Assembly (NCBI GenBank): GCA_038373885.1 | Contig: JAWZYV010012280.1 | Span: 62,001 to 126,000, forward strand | Source: Cheiracanthium punctorium | Lineage: Eukaryota; Arthropoda; Arachnida; Araneae; Cheiracanthiidae | Reading direction: 5' to 3' | Length of the DNA stretch: 64,000 nucleotides | Shown: one piece after another, positions 46,380 through 58,363 of the stretch | Numbering within the stretch: the stretch's first letter is position 1 | Layout: each line of letters opens with the position of its first letter | Program-made: the position numbers and the translations under genes | The notes under the pieces: generated by a model | Told to the model about the DNA's origin: nothing | What the model saw: only the letters and a program-made list of their open reading frames with translations | Database searches by the model: none

Positions 46380-46830
46380 TGTGAAACTATAAATATTTAT
46401 GTACGAAACATATTTGTAATTTCGAGTGTATTCGGAAAAGTCAACTGCAAGGTACACGGGAGTCGCTCGATCTCGATTCAGATTGACAAACTGGTTTTCA
46501 TTAAATTAAACTCGCCCCAACCCCTCCCACATCGGTAGAATAAGCCACATACCAAGGAGAAGAACCAAACAAACTGTTGAGACATCACACGAAATATGCA
46601 TAGCATGTTTGAAAATCAATGTCAATGCGCGAACATACAAGTTTTCAGTAAGTGGCTTCTGCAGTGACATTTCATTTTAGAGAAATTTCCGCAGGATTCC
46701 GAGACTTTGATTTATCATCTCTGTATTCTGGTGTTTGTAACAGAATATTGGAATAAGCTGCGCGTGTTGCGTTAAATTGGTAGGGGAGTGTAGTATAAAG
46801 TTATATTCAGCGGTTAAAGAACTACTTATA
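46380..46830. repeat. Paralogous noncoding segment B
   Basis: Partner of segment A, 1.7 kb downstream, in the same orientation. It keeps CGGAAAAGTCAACTGCAAGG, TGACATTTCATTTTAGAGAA and GCGCGTGTTGCG in the same order and spacing. Confidence 0.6.
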
Positions 46831-47699
46831 TCATTGCTTATTTTAAAATAACTATTGAATTGCACTAATTATTTCTCGAGTACTATTCATCTCGTAATTT
46901 ATTTTACTCGCGTGATGTTAGAGGTTTCACAGTGAATATATTTTTCGAGGCAGACAGATTTTTGACAACGCAAGATTTAACATGTTAAGCGCCGCACTTA
47001 CAGCGCAAATCTCCGAGACCAATTTTCGTGTTTATCAAATAATCGGTTATTATACGCGAAACCCATATAAAACCTTACCTCGGTAATAACATGAAGATAA
47101 AATTGAAAGTCTCCATGGATGGTCATGCGGTTCAAATGAAGATAAAAATGTCTATCATCGCGCAATGTATGGAGGACCTTTGCCAGCAACAGCCAGAGGC
47201 GGAAGGTCCAAATTATAATGGGATTCGGTGGAGGCTGTTACAATGCTGCCGCTTAAAACTATATATGAAGAAATATCATAATCTAAGAATCGTACTAGTT
47301 TTATGGAAGAAGATAAAATATACTTCTAGTAACTAGTCAAAATGATAATTAAAGGCATTGTTCATTTCTCTGTAGACAAAAAACGAAGCATTCAAAAAGA
47401 TACAGTTTATCTTCAAATAACCCGTAATTCTTATAAAATATTTCTGTAAGCCATATAAAATCTTATACAACCCTTATACCCTTATATAATGATTCTTATA
47501 TATTTCTGAGTCCTCGAGTTACTGGTAGTAGGAGTCTTCACCCTAACTCCACTTAAAACGAAAACCGCAAAGGGATATTTTTTTCCATGGCGAACAAATA
47601 ATTGAAAATTTCCAGTTTGTCAACAAATGTAGCATCTCGTGCACCCCCCGCCTTCGAAAGAAAAAAAAAATAATAATAATAAAAGAGAATCGAACCCCA
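46831..47699. other. No gene supported
   Basis: Frames 47091-47336 (plus) and 47189-46998 (minus) overlap. No domain is recognisable. Confidence 0.4.
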
Positions 47700-48080
47700 G
47701 AGAATCATTGAGCAAATTCCGTTCTCAAAATCAACCGCGCGTAAACTATTGTGAGCGATGTTTTAGGATTTTGGAATTCACCGAATTAAAAACCGTTCCT
47801 CCATTTTAATCCTTCAAATGCGGAAAAGTTCCCTTTTAATCATAAAATTCCAAAGTGCCACTCATTGCGAGGAACGGCGTATTTAAAACATGGGCTCGTG
47901 AACAATTGATCCGACTCTAGTTTTCTCCGATTGTGAGCTGAAATTTTCTGTCATTAAGGGCGAATGCTGTACTTTGTTACTTGGAGCGGAATCATTTTCT
48001 GAATTAAAAGCGCAGGATCGAGCGGCATTATAAACGTTAAGCGCTCAATAAAAGGTTGGATCAATTGGCATTCCAGACTG
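47700..48080. repeat. Paralogous noncoding segment C
   Basis: Begins with CTCAAAATCAACCGCGCG, which echoes AAAAGTCAACCGCGCG in segment A. Its right half (AGCTGAAATTTTCTGTCATT, then ATTAAAAGCGCAG and AAAAGGTTGGATCAATTGG) aligns with segment D. Confidence 0.5.
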
Positions 48081-49149
48081 TTATTAATATTGACAATTTC
48101 ATTTTTTCTAGAGTAAAGTTTTGAAGTTTATAATAATCACTTTGACTGTGATGCTGATAAATACCATGCAGTTAAACGCACTGAAATTTTAAGTTGTCAT
48201 CAATTGTTTTGTTCTTATAAATTGCTTTTAAATTTCCCTTTAAATTGAAATAATTTTTACAAATTCTTATTATTAATTCTTTATTTTTAAATGGTAAACT
48301 GCCTTTTTACTTCGCATATTTTTATTTATTTCAATTCCGTGTGAACATTTTAAAGGCAGGTAATTGCTTTTATTGAGATCACGATATTTTGCAATGCCAA
48401 TTTTAGCAGTTCCCTCGTCTCTTGTACATAAAAGGTACTTAAATGTGCCATGGAAGGCAAATCGAGTGACTTTAGACTGTGTATCGTCATTATTTGTCAT
48501 AGAATAGTAGCATAATGTGAGATATTTCAATAATATTCCAAGTGCTCCAAAACAGGGACAACCCCGTTTTAGACTACTGCAAAAGGTACATATCGGACAA
48601 AAAAAAATGTTTTTTTAAATCTTTGAAAGATTCCTACAAAAAAAGAAAAATTCGTCAAGTTTGTCAAAAAAAAGGTTAAATATGGCTACAGTCGATGAGG
48701 AATAATGTTAATGCATTGTACCGATGATGGATTAATTTTACCTAAAATTTAATAGTTTTTAGAAAATTATGATACTTTTATATCAAAAGAACAAACTAAA
48801 AAGGCAATATGTAACCTCAAAATATATTTTCTTTTAACATTACTAATTTTAAAAAAATCAGTTAGGAGGTTTCAGGAAAAATGTCGAACGTCCAGAAACG
48901 TTTTTTAAAAATTTATCAATGGTTAAATTGAGAAGTTCTTAATATCAAACGAAGTTTAGATATGATAATCACCCAAGTTTCACAAAAATCGCAAATCATC
49001 AACTCTGCTTTAGGAAATTTAATGTAGAATCATGAAAAGTAGTTTTGTTTCAAATAGTAAAATAATGCGTAATACTTTACTAGTAGTTTTAAATTATTAT
49101 TTTTTAAATAAAATAGTACTCGGGAAATCTAGCTAATCCACAAAAATAT
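48081..49149. other. No gene seen
   Basis: AT-rich DNA, no signature. Confidence 0.45.
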
Positions 49150-49450
49150 AACTGCAAGTTTATCTTGAGAGACTACCGCGGGAGAACTATTTAGAATGAT
49201 GGAAAATCCCGAAGCGAAAAACTATTTCGCCAATCCTCTTTTAATGGCTAAGTTCTAGATTTCTACTCGTTGCAAGAAAAGAGGTTAAAAATATGGTATC
49301 ATTAACAAAGGGTGAATGTTAGCTGAAATTTTGCGTAATTAAAGGAAAAGTTGTCGCACGAGAAAAGAATCTTTTCCTGATATAAAAGCGTAGAGATACA
49401 CGATTTTAGGAGCAGGTTGTTACGCGAAAGGTTTAATTGGTCTAAAATAA
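49150..49450. repeat. Paralogous noncoding segment D
   Basis: Shares ACTACCGCGGGAGAACTATT (compare ACCGCGCGTAAACTATT in C), CTCGTTGCAAGAAA, TAGCTGAAATTTTGCGTAAT, ATAAAAGCGTAGAG and GAAAGGTTTAATTGG with segment C, 1.43 kb upstream. Confidence 0.5.
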
Positions 49451-49718
49451 TATCAGATACGTGTAGCGATCAGATTTTCGTTTTTTGAATATTTTGTGAT
49501 GTTTTATATTTTATCAAGAGAAATACTTTGGTTTTTAAATGTATACCCAAAATGCAGATGTGTATTTCATTGAGCATCAAATATTTAAGCCTGCGTCTAT
49601 GATTTATTTAATAAGGGCTGGCACTTGACCATTAGTCATTTGCCACTACTACAGCCTGAGGTATTGGCGATTTCATCAGTTGGCGTACAAAGTTACCCCC
49701 TATGAAAGAATGCACAAG

Positions 49719-50169
49719 TTAACCCTTTGAGGCGCAACCCTTTCCCAATGCTGAAAAAAGGGCAGCCGTTGCCATCGCTCGACTTAAAGCACAGCTGGCT
49801 GTGCCGGCACAACCAGCTGTCGTCAAAAAAGGGTGTCTAGATCTGTGGCACGTGATGAACGTTTCGATCGTCCGCCATCTTACTGGTAGTTAAGTGGAGC
49901 GATGGCAACGGATGCCCTTTTTTCAGAATTGGGCAATCTATCCAGCTGTTTTCGTATTCTTCCATTTTTCAGCAGATGTCAGTGCTGTTAAAAATAATCG
50001 ACCATTTTTTTTACGGGAAATGACGTGCTAAAAAGTAAAGGATTCCCGTGGAGCTATGTCACCGGCAACTATTTTTATAGAAATCAAATCTATTCTTCGT
50101 GAGTGGCAACGGTCAAAATGTCAGAGTTTGGTGTTCCCAGAGCGGGAACGCTGCACGTTAAAGGGTTAA
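49719..50169. mobile_element. piggyBac-like miniature element, copy 2 (451 bp)
   Basis: TTAACCCTTTGAGGCGCAAC at the left and GTTAAAGGGTTAA at the right give TTAA on both borders. Internal inverted arms of 43 bp (49744-49786 and 49891-49933) contain GGGCAGCCGTTGCCATCGCT and enclose a 104 bp centre. Relative to the 12.4 kb copy that centre is inverted. Non-coding. Confidence 0.8.
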
Positions 50170-50229
50170 CACTGAAGCCAGGCATGGAACTCAGACCCAA
50201 GTTGTGATTGGATGGTTTGATACGATACA

Positions 50230-50275
50230 TAACTTTCATAAATGTATTGCGGCAAGGATACATTTATGAAAGTTA
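50230..50275. repeat. Perfect 17 bp hairpin, 12 nt loop
   Basis: TAACTTTCATAAATGTA, loop TTGCGGCAAGGA, exact complement. It lies 60 bp beyond the TTAA border. No terminator or RNA gene context was found. Confidence 0.75.
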
Positions 50276-50632
50276 CGTTTCATTGAAAAATGACCGAAAG
50301 TATTTAACATACGACATTCATAGTCTCAAACTCAGTCTTACCTAGAGCAATAAGCTTCTAATTCCATTTTATAGTCCAAGAAAAACTAATTCTGACATTC
50401 TTTTCGGACCTCCCTTTTTGGTTAGATTTTTTTTATAAATATTTGAAACTGAGCCATGTCACTTAAACATTGTTTCCCCAGGACACTGAGAAGTTTTCTA
50501 GACTGCTACATAGCAATCTAACAAAAATCTAAAATTGCATGGTATGTTCACTCAAGTTCCTTGCCCCACTCTTTAACATCGGAACGGCTGCTGCTACATT
50601 CATAAACGTGATGCCTAGGCATAGTAAAGTAA

Positions 50633-51202
50633 CCATGCGCTACGGAAGGAAACCGCTTACAGTGCCACCTGGTGTCTTAATTTGAAATTAGCGTTCTTAT
50701 CTCAAAAGCGATACGGAAAGAAGTAAATTACCAAAATACTCAGCATAACCATTTTAATAAATTAAAAAAATCTTCAGCATATTAATGCTATAAAATGAAG
50801 GTGTAAAATAAAAGGCGTAAAAAGTATTACTGATGATTTCGTCAGGACAATACACATCGGGACTCTGGTTTGCAATTCTCGCTGCAAGTTGTACACAAAT
50901 ATCGCTGGTCACACGTTAGCAAAAACCACTTTTAGCATGACGGATAAATGAGCTTAATGTCACGTCAAGTGCAGTTTTAGAAAGTTCGACCAAATAAATG
51001 TGCGTTTAATTCCTTTCATCCCCAATTTTATTGTGTGAATTAATGAGCTTCATATTAAAATTAGGTTATTTGTTTACTAAATCGATGATGCCGAATCATT
51101 TTGCTGACTTTTTCATCCGCATATCGTACTGTTTTTGAGATAAGACTGCCAGCTCCATATTTAGCCACCAGATGGCGCTGTGTTTTCTTGCATAACGCAT
51201 GG
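50633..51202. mobile_element. Foldback element with CTCF-like motifs in both arms (~570 bp)
   Basis: CCATGCGCTACGGAAGGAAA at the left corresponds to the complement of TTTTCTTGCATAACGCATGG at the right. Inward, CAGTGCCACCTGGTGTCTTA pairs with the complement of the AGCCACCAGATGGCGCTG region, and TCTTATCTCAAAA(G/A)CGATACG pairs across arms. The centre is AT-rich and non-coding. Superfamily unassigned. Confidence 0.7.
51165..51178 (+). promoter_or_regulatory. Perfect CTCF-consensus match in right arm
   Basis: CCACCAGATGGCGC satisfies CCASYAGRKGGCRS at all 14 positions. The left arm holds a reverse-strand 13 of 14 match (ACACCAGGTGGCAC, complement of 50662-50675), giving a divergent pair about 500 bp apart. 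Confidence 0.4.
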
Positions 51203-52260
51203 CTAATTTAATTTATGTAGACAACACTTTTATAAATATAATGCAGCGATCGTTCCGAAGTTAAGAGAGTGACAAGGGACTTCAGTGGGCATACTGTATC
51301 AGAAAAGATTATTAAAAAACATTTTAATACATTTTAATACATTTCTTGTTTTTATTTTACTGTAATAAGCAATTAAACAGTTTAAATATTATTTTATTAC
51401 ATAAATATAGCATCACTGAACTAGCCTTACTCGCCCAAAAAAAGAAAAAAAAAGTGTTTTGACATATGTATCAAGTTTGCGTTAAGGAAATAAAAAAAGC
51501 AAGCTTCAATCTAGGTAATGGTTTCTGAAACACTCTTCAAAGAAGTTCCTCTGGAGAAAACCCCCACGGTGTAATGTTCAGGGAAAAAAAAGAAAAAGCA
51601 TCATGTAATAGCAGCTATAACTCCCATCTAAGGGCTTACTGGTGTCTTTCTTCCACCATGTGTTTAGAAAACCTTGGTACTTCGGTTTTAAAAATGCATG
51701 TTACGAAGTCTCCGCTCACAGTTACGTGCTCTGCTTTTCTTATACTTGCAAATGGCCGGAATATTGGATTCAAAGCAATTCTCTGATAAAAACGCGCTGA
51801 ATAAATACATACATACACTGAATAATACATATGAAATCTGCATTTTTTTTTTTTTTATCTTCGACTTTGTAAAAGACGTAAGATTTAGAATGTTACTTGG
51901 AAGTAGCAATAGGGGGAGAGAACTACATTTTAATAAGAACATGCAAATTTCTGGAAGTATCGAAGAAACGTTAAAAATACTACGAAACTGCCTGTTGATC
52001 AAATTTCTTTAGCAAAGACTTTCGGAATTTTAAACTAGCTTGCATTGTAAGTGGACCTCGCGTAATTTAAGACCACTCAGTCACGATTTCGAAGATAATT
52101 TAATGAAGCCTGTAAACTTCTTTTTTATATTTTTATATTTTTATTTTATTTTATGTTTCAGATGAAATATGCACATATTAAACAAAGTGCATTATCTTTT
52201 AATTTTTTACATTTCTAAAATTACATTATTTAACGGTTTTGAATCCTACTAATACTATAA
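51203..52260. other. No gene seen
   Basis: Frames of about 100 codons at 51698-52012 (plus) and 52002-51688 (minus) mirror each other and lack motifs, so neither is supported as coding. Confidence 0.4.
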
Positions 52261-52261
52261 A

Positions 52262-52520
52262 TTCTAAAGTTTGTCATTTTGTATGTCTGTTACCCTTTCT
52301 CGATGAAACGGCTGGACAAAATTTGGTAAGGATATAGCTGATATAACCTGAATTAATAGATAGACTAACCGCAGCAAAACACACGTGCTGGCAGAGTGCC
52401 TTGAAGTTGCCAGGCTGCCTTTCACAGGCAGTGCCCGGACGGCACTTCTAAAGTAACTGACCGGACTGTAATAGTGGCAGCCCGGGAAGGCACCGGCACA
52501 TTCAGGCTATCACTCGCAAT
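52262..52520. other. Repeat-like segment and GC-rich island
   Basis: TTGTCATTTTGTATGTCTGT, then GATGAAACGGCTGGAC and AAAATTTGG, resembles common arthropod interspersed repeats. It is followed by a GC-rich block (52385-52515) with self-complementary pieces such as GGCTGCC and GGCAGTGCC. I could not assign it. Confidence 0.35.
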
Positions 52521-53264
52521 AAAGGCTCTGAACCAGTTCGTTTACGACGCCTGAAATAAAATGGCAAGGTGCTAGTCATTATTCAAAGTAGTGACATTGC
52601 CTTAGTACCTTAAGGATGTTCTACTTGAAGAGCGATCGTTGTCACAGGACTTTTGCTGGACTTTTGAACAGCTTTAAAAACAAACTAAAGCCTAACCGTA
52701 AAAAAAAAGAAAATCGAGAAAACATTTGGTGGCACGAGATCGACATTGCACAAGCTACATTTTCGGAATTGGAGGTCGGGTAAATGGGTACTTTTTGCCC
52801 GGTCGGATAACGCCTTCTTCTGCCACGCTTCATTCCTCGGTTCGAAAGAAAACTTCCGTCACACGCTCCCTGCAAGCATTTCCCTGCTATTTTAGATATG
52901 AATGAGTTTTGTGCACAGAGATTTTTAAAAATTCTTGTGTACTTTAATAATGCCGAGAAGATTACCTTTATCAAAATCTGAACAAGGCAAAATATACTAA
53001 TTTTAAAGATTCTATTGATAGTGGTGCATGAAATATTAAAAAATAGTTAACTAGTTCCTCATTAACTTTGGTAACTACGACAGTAAACCGCGAGCATGGA
53101 AAAAATGAATAATACTTCTTCACCCTATGCATTATGGATTGACATTAACAGTAAAACTCTGTCTCGTTCAACCTTCAGAAAAAATTCATAAGCACAAAAA
53201 TTGCCTTCAAAAATGGGCCGAGGATTGATCTGTTTTAGGAAATATCACGAAATTCCGTATTTTT

Positions 53265-53300
<36 letters not shown>

Positions 53301-53677
53301 ATTCCGTAACCCGTATAGGTCCATTCTCAATGTCAGTTAAGAATTCAGCTTGCAATTAAATTTTCTAAAATTTTCCGGCTCTTTACTTGAATTAAATTTT
53401 TCTAAAAGCTGTTAAAAGTTGCATGATTTTTAAGTGAAACAGCCTTAACTTTGATTAACGTTACGGCAGGGTGCTGGCGTAATGTCTGCTTGCTGTGTAA
53501 TGCTGCCAGAATGCTAAAATTTTTATACCAGTTATTGATTTACAGATATTTACTTTTTAATCTTACAACTTTCAGAGTACTTACAAGTGGTATAGAGAGA
53601 AAAAAAGCTAATTTAACTATTGTTTGCCAACTACTAAATGCAAACTTAGGTTAAATTTGGTTGTCTTGGGCGGAGGA
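52521..53677. other. No gene seen; T30 run
   Basis: An uninterrupted T30 lies at 53268-53297. The 110-codon minus frame at 52974-52642 shows no domain. Confidence 0.5.
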
Positions 53678-53822
53678 TATTTTAAGTGGTTCTAATGCGT
53701 ATTCACACGTTACATCTGGAGAAAAACCTGCCAAATCTTCAGACTGTTAGATCGACAGACGCACAGTGGACCTTCATACTTCAGCATTCTGTCATATTCT
53801 GTGTATCATTTATTCGGCCATG
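53678..53822 (+). repeat. Dispersed retroposon-tail-like repeat, copy 2
   Basis: Matches 18981-19138: GTGGTTCTAATGCGTATTC, GGAGAAAAACCTGCCAAATC, TTCAGACTGTTAGATCGAC and CCTTC.TA.TTCAGC. Confidence 0.55.
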
Positions 53823-54930
53823 GTAGGTCCCTCTTTATTAACCACGTAATGGAATTTTTAATTTTATTATTAAAAAGAGTCTTTCTAGATGCAGTAATGG
53901 TCTCTGCAACAGCTTTTTTATAAATCTTTTTAATTTCTATCTGTTTTTTCCTCAGAGTTTGTAATTTGGATCATAGATGAAAATGGAATGGTGGCATATA
54001 AAAATTTCGAAATCTGGTACTTCAAGTATAATTGTGCAATGAAAAAAAGCCGCCCAGATTGCATAAAAGGCTATGTAAATTAAAGTTTACAAAAAATACA
54101 AAAGAATGGTAATACTCTGTTAGCTTTTACAGAATAAATACATCAATATATTTTCTCTTCTAGACCCATATAACCGACTCTTTAATAATAAAATTCCAAA
54201 TGTGAATAAATTTCAAATCATCCCCAACATTTGCCTTCTAAAAACCACCTAGTTCTGCACTCCAAACTTCTCCAACCAGACTATTTGATCCTATTTTACC
54301 ACCCATTGGCTTTTTCCCACGCAAAAATATTCTCTTCTTTAACAAAGTCTTATCAGACTTGACTGTATTTTCTTTTTCCTACCCCAAGACTCGCATACAT
54401 TCACCAGAGATACTACCACGTTCAAAGGGGAAAAAAATCTTCCAATCCTTCTAATGGTGCTACAGCGTTGCCAAAAGAAAATAAAGTTTCCCCTTAGAAG
54501 ACGTATGTCTCTGATACTCAAGATTTTTTTTTTCTTTTTCCTTGGTTTGAGACACAGAATGTCGTTTTTAGTGGACCGAAGCAAAACTATATTTGGATAT
54601 TTATTGAATTTAGGTTTTTCTTTGTCAGTTATTATGCATTTAAAAAAAATGGATTTGAATATTTAGATTTATTGTGAGAGTGTAGGTACACACACATAAA
54701 ATCCGACGCGAACATGTTTCTTGGACATGTATGGAAAATTTTAAATTATTTTTAAGTTTGTTTATCTATTTGAAGCGTTGAATGTACTTTTGTCGCGGTA
54801 TAGCTTAAACTACCCAAAAACTTAAATTCACGAATTTATCTTTTCATATTTTTTTTCTTGCTGGAATGAGAAGGGGGCGTTGCTAACAGAACGTTTATTT
54901 CATTACCTAGTTTGCTAGATTTTTAACATT
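53823..54930. other. No gene seen
   Basis: AT-rich DNA, mirrored short frames near 54339-54666 without motifs. Confidence 0.45.
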
Positions 54931-54934
54931 TTCC

Positions 54935-55110
54935 AGCAAGGTGGAAAAGTGTTTGATTTCGGTTTGTTTGTCTGTTTGTCTCTCCGCGCTCTAACTCTCG
55001 TAAATATAAATTGATAAACCGAGAAATTTATATACTTTATTTCTATTGACAGTACATGTACCCTAGCGAAAATGGTATATGTATAGCGTTTATAGTCAAA
55101 ATCTCGCCAT
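54935..55110 (-). mobile_element. LINE-like 3' fragment
   Basis: Plus-strand phrases AAGGTGGAAAAGTGTTTGAT, TTTGTCTGTTTGTCTC, CTCGTAAATATAAATTGAT and TGTACCCTAGCGAAAATGG match the 56.63 kb copy. On the minus strand it ends in a GACAAACAGACAAACC tail. Confidence 0.55.
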
Positions 55111-56630
55111 TTGTCGTCGACCTTGGCGAGTTTTGTCGAAAAATCGCTAAACCTTACTATTACTGCAGTATTTTATCGAACTGCAGTATTACTGCAGTAT
55201 TTTCTTTCAAACAAAATAAGTTTAAATGAAGTTCGTCGAAAATATTTTTGATTTAATGGTCGTGCAAGGAAGTCATGTGTTGTCCACATCAGATTTTTAT
55301 TTCAATGTATTCTGGTTTTAAGTTGACGATAAGTATCTTAAAATATAACTGTTACTGTAAGAATTGTTATTGTGTTTTCTTTTTTCCAATTTTATAGTGC
55401 GCGCAGTGCTTTGTGATTACCATATTGATATCTGTTACGCGATTTTTAAAACTTAACTGAAGATAGAAAATTATTTTTTTAATTTTTTATTTTCGTATAT
55501 AATACTACATTAGTGCATTTTTGATAACACTAAAAGAAAGATTCTTCTTTTCATATTGTTCGAAACACAGCAGCTCGAGTATGATCATCTTGCAGATCAT
55601 TTCGTCGAAGTTAAAGGTCCTGTGCCCCCTTAAAGTAAATGTTAATCTTTAAAAATATTTGCCTGCACACATGAGCCCTATATTGCTTAGCACGGATGTA
55701 TTATGAGGATTTAAGGTGTAACTTACCAAAAAGTATTTCAGCCGATATTCGTTAATTCCCTCGTTATCTAGTTAACTTATCAGCAAATCCAGTTTTTCGC
55801 ACGGGAATGAAGCTTGTTTTCGTAACCACTATTATGGACCACTAACACCGTTTATACGCATTTCTAATTTCTGTTACGTGTTACTTCTTTTGATTAGTAT
55901 TTGTTGCGCTGTTGGTTGTTCATATGATACTAATCAATCCTCCGTCACAACGTTAATATTGGGTGAAATTCTATTAAACCAAATTTTAAATGTACGAATA
56001 AGCTTATGCATTTTTGCCTTAGAGATACACAGTATGTTAAAAAATATGCTAAAGCTATTAAGAAATTCCAAAGCAAAGATAACCGATTAATGGATTTAAC
56101 GATGGTTAAAAATAAAATTGCTTGAAATTATGTAAAATTTTTAAAGTATAATCTTTTATTTAAGAACGTTCACCCAATTTTACTGTTTATCACCGTCAAA
56201 CTCTTAGAAAACTGCATTCGAGTCCCATTAGATAGTAAATTCTAGAACTTTTGAAATAAAAGTTTATACAACTTACAGCGCTGTACGAAACGTCTTGAAC
56301 AGACCCTCTGCAGTAGTTACATCAGCAAAATATATACAGTAAAAATTGAAAGCAAAATAGCTTTTAGCTGCCAGGAGCAGTTCTAGATCGAACCTCCACA
56401 CTTGAAATTTCATGAAGAATTGAATAAAAAGAAAACTTGAGTTTCTTTGTTGAATTTTTCGAAACAATGACAGATTCAACAATGCACGGTGAACTTGGGC
56501 TTTGTTCGGATCTGCGATGATTGTTGGTTGGTATTTTATTGTCAATGACATTGTTTAATGTGTAACGAAATTGTGTAACGAAAACAAGGATTGAAAAAAT
56601 GATCGGCGTTTCTTTAAATTTTTTAATACT
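55111..56630. other. No gene seen
   Basis: A CTGCAGTATT motif recurs three times at 55164-55202. Frames at 56663-56273 on the minus strand overlap one another and lack motifs. Confidence 0.4.
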
Positions 56631-56631
56631 T

Positions 56632-57070
56632 TCCAATACGGTTGAAATGTGTTTAGATTTCAACCATATTGGGAAGTATGTGATGGACGGACAAAGAGTC
56701 TATCCGTCCGTACTCTAAAACTCCCGTAAATATTATCGATGAATAAGAAATCCATATATGTTATTTCTATCTACTGTAATAAGATGTACCCTATTGAAAA
56801 TGGTGTATGCAGCATTTATAGTCCTTCTGCAGGAACACTGAAAAGGTTTCCAATGCATTGCGCTCTATGGTCAGTCACTCTTTAAAGCTTATTTTAGAGA
56901 CATTCCGCTTTTTGAAATGAAGCAAAATTGATATACGTTAAGGACGACTAGATAAAGCTGTCCATCGAAAACAGCGCCTTATTATGAATAAGTTCTTTTA
57001 CAGGAGCACTCGAAATAACTCCGATAACTGTATATCATTCTAAAATAACTGTATATCATTCTAAAACTTT
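56632..57070 (-). mobile_element. LINE-like 3' fragment with two units
   Basis: CTCCCGTAAATATTATCGAT, AGATGTACCCTATTGAAAAT, GCAGCATTTATAGTCCTTCT, then a second GTTCTTTTACAGGAGCACTC. An inverted duplication of TTTCAACCATATTGGGAAGT lies at its left edge (56630-56680). A 21 bp direct repeat (ATAACTGTATATCATTCTAAA) occurs at 57024 and 57045. Confidence 0.55.
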
Positions 57071-58363
57071 TATTAATTAATTGGAAGTATATGTTAATCT
57101 CAAAGACAAATCCTCTTAACAAAGAATTTGAATCAACCAGTACATTACGCATTAAGATAAAAACCAGTGGAAATTACTTTGTGTTTCATGGGTGACTTAA
57201 GGATATATTTTCTCTACAAATTGCACAACAAATTGTGAAATAGTAGCTCTGAATCTTTTCTGAAAGTAAAATGTAATCATTCCAGCAGATTGCTTTTCTA
57301 GAAAAGTATTTTATTTGCTTTATTATCCTACAGCAACTGTCCAAGCTAAACAAAAATACGAACTTGTCCTGCAATCTTCAGAAATTTAACACGTGTTTTC
57401 ACATGCAGAAGAAAAAAACAAAATCTGAAAAGGGGAGGGGAAAGAACTTCCAATCTAGCAAATGGCATCAGAAGCGTTCGGTCAGAAAAGAAAGTGTACA
57501 AGTTAGCTGATGGAAAGCTTGAACACTTGACACACGTGGGAAAAAAGAACTTACGATTAGTCTCCAAAGTGTATTGGATGATACTTTCTTTTTTTTTCTT
57601 CCTCGCAAACCTTTATGTACCGCAACGAAGGTAGAAAGGACTGTTCAAAAATGCATAAGGATGAAAACATTCATCAGAGTCTTTTTCCGGCTCTCAATGT
57701 ACAAAAACGCTGTCTCTAATGGTGACTTATGGTGGAGTCTTGTCGGGAACTTCGGAACTAATGTAATTTCATTTCCTCCAAGGTTATTTTTATTTATTAT
57801 TCAGTAAAATATATAATCGGTTGCTTTTCTATGGTGTTCAGTTACGCTATACCTTTCTTTATGAAAATTCATCAGTTTTACCAATTTGTAAAATTCACAT
57901 AATTTTCAATCCCTCACTCCCTCCTTTATACAAAATATATTAAAAAAAATTCTTTTATTTATACCAAAGTAGACGATTTCATTTTTAATTGATACTTGAA
58001 TGCAGTTGATAAAGGCACTTCATATTTCTACTCATGCATATGTAGTTGCTCTTTTACATCTAGAGAAAGTAGTTCTTGACAAAGTTTGGCAGTATCTGGA
58101 ATACGTGCATTTGAAATAAATTTTCAAAATACTTGTATTTTGTATTTTCACTTGTAAAAACAAAGTATTTTGAGAATGTTGCTTATTGTTGTTGTTCTTG
58201 ATGTTATCCATTTGTAATACATGCAGGAACAGCTTTGAAACTTCAAAATTGTCAACATAATATCCAGGCTTCTTACTTAATGTTTCGGATTTTTAGCAAT
58301 TGGGAAGGCCTAATTACTGGACCGGATATTCTGCGCTACTTTTACTCTAAAGTGAGCGGACGG
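57071..58363. other. No gene seen
   Basis: Short frames only (for example 57574-57807 plus), without motifs. Confidence 0.4.

Noticed and set aside
51688..52012. Mirrored ~104-codon frames on both strands
   Set aside because: No motif on either strand, and mutual openness suggests composition effect.
52385..52520. GC-rich block considered as a tRNA-derived SINE because of TGGCAGAGTGCC
   Set aside because: An A-box-like string is present, but no B box at a sensible distance was found.
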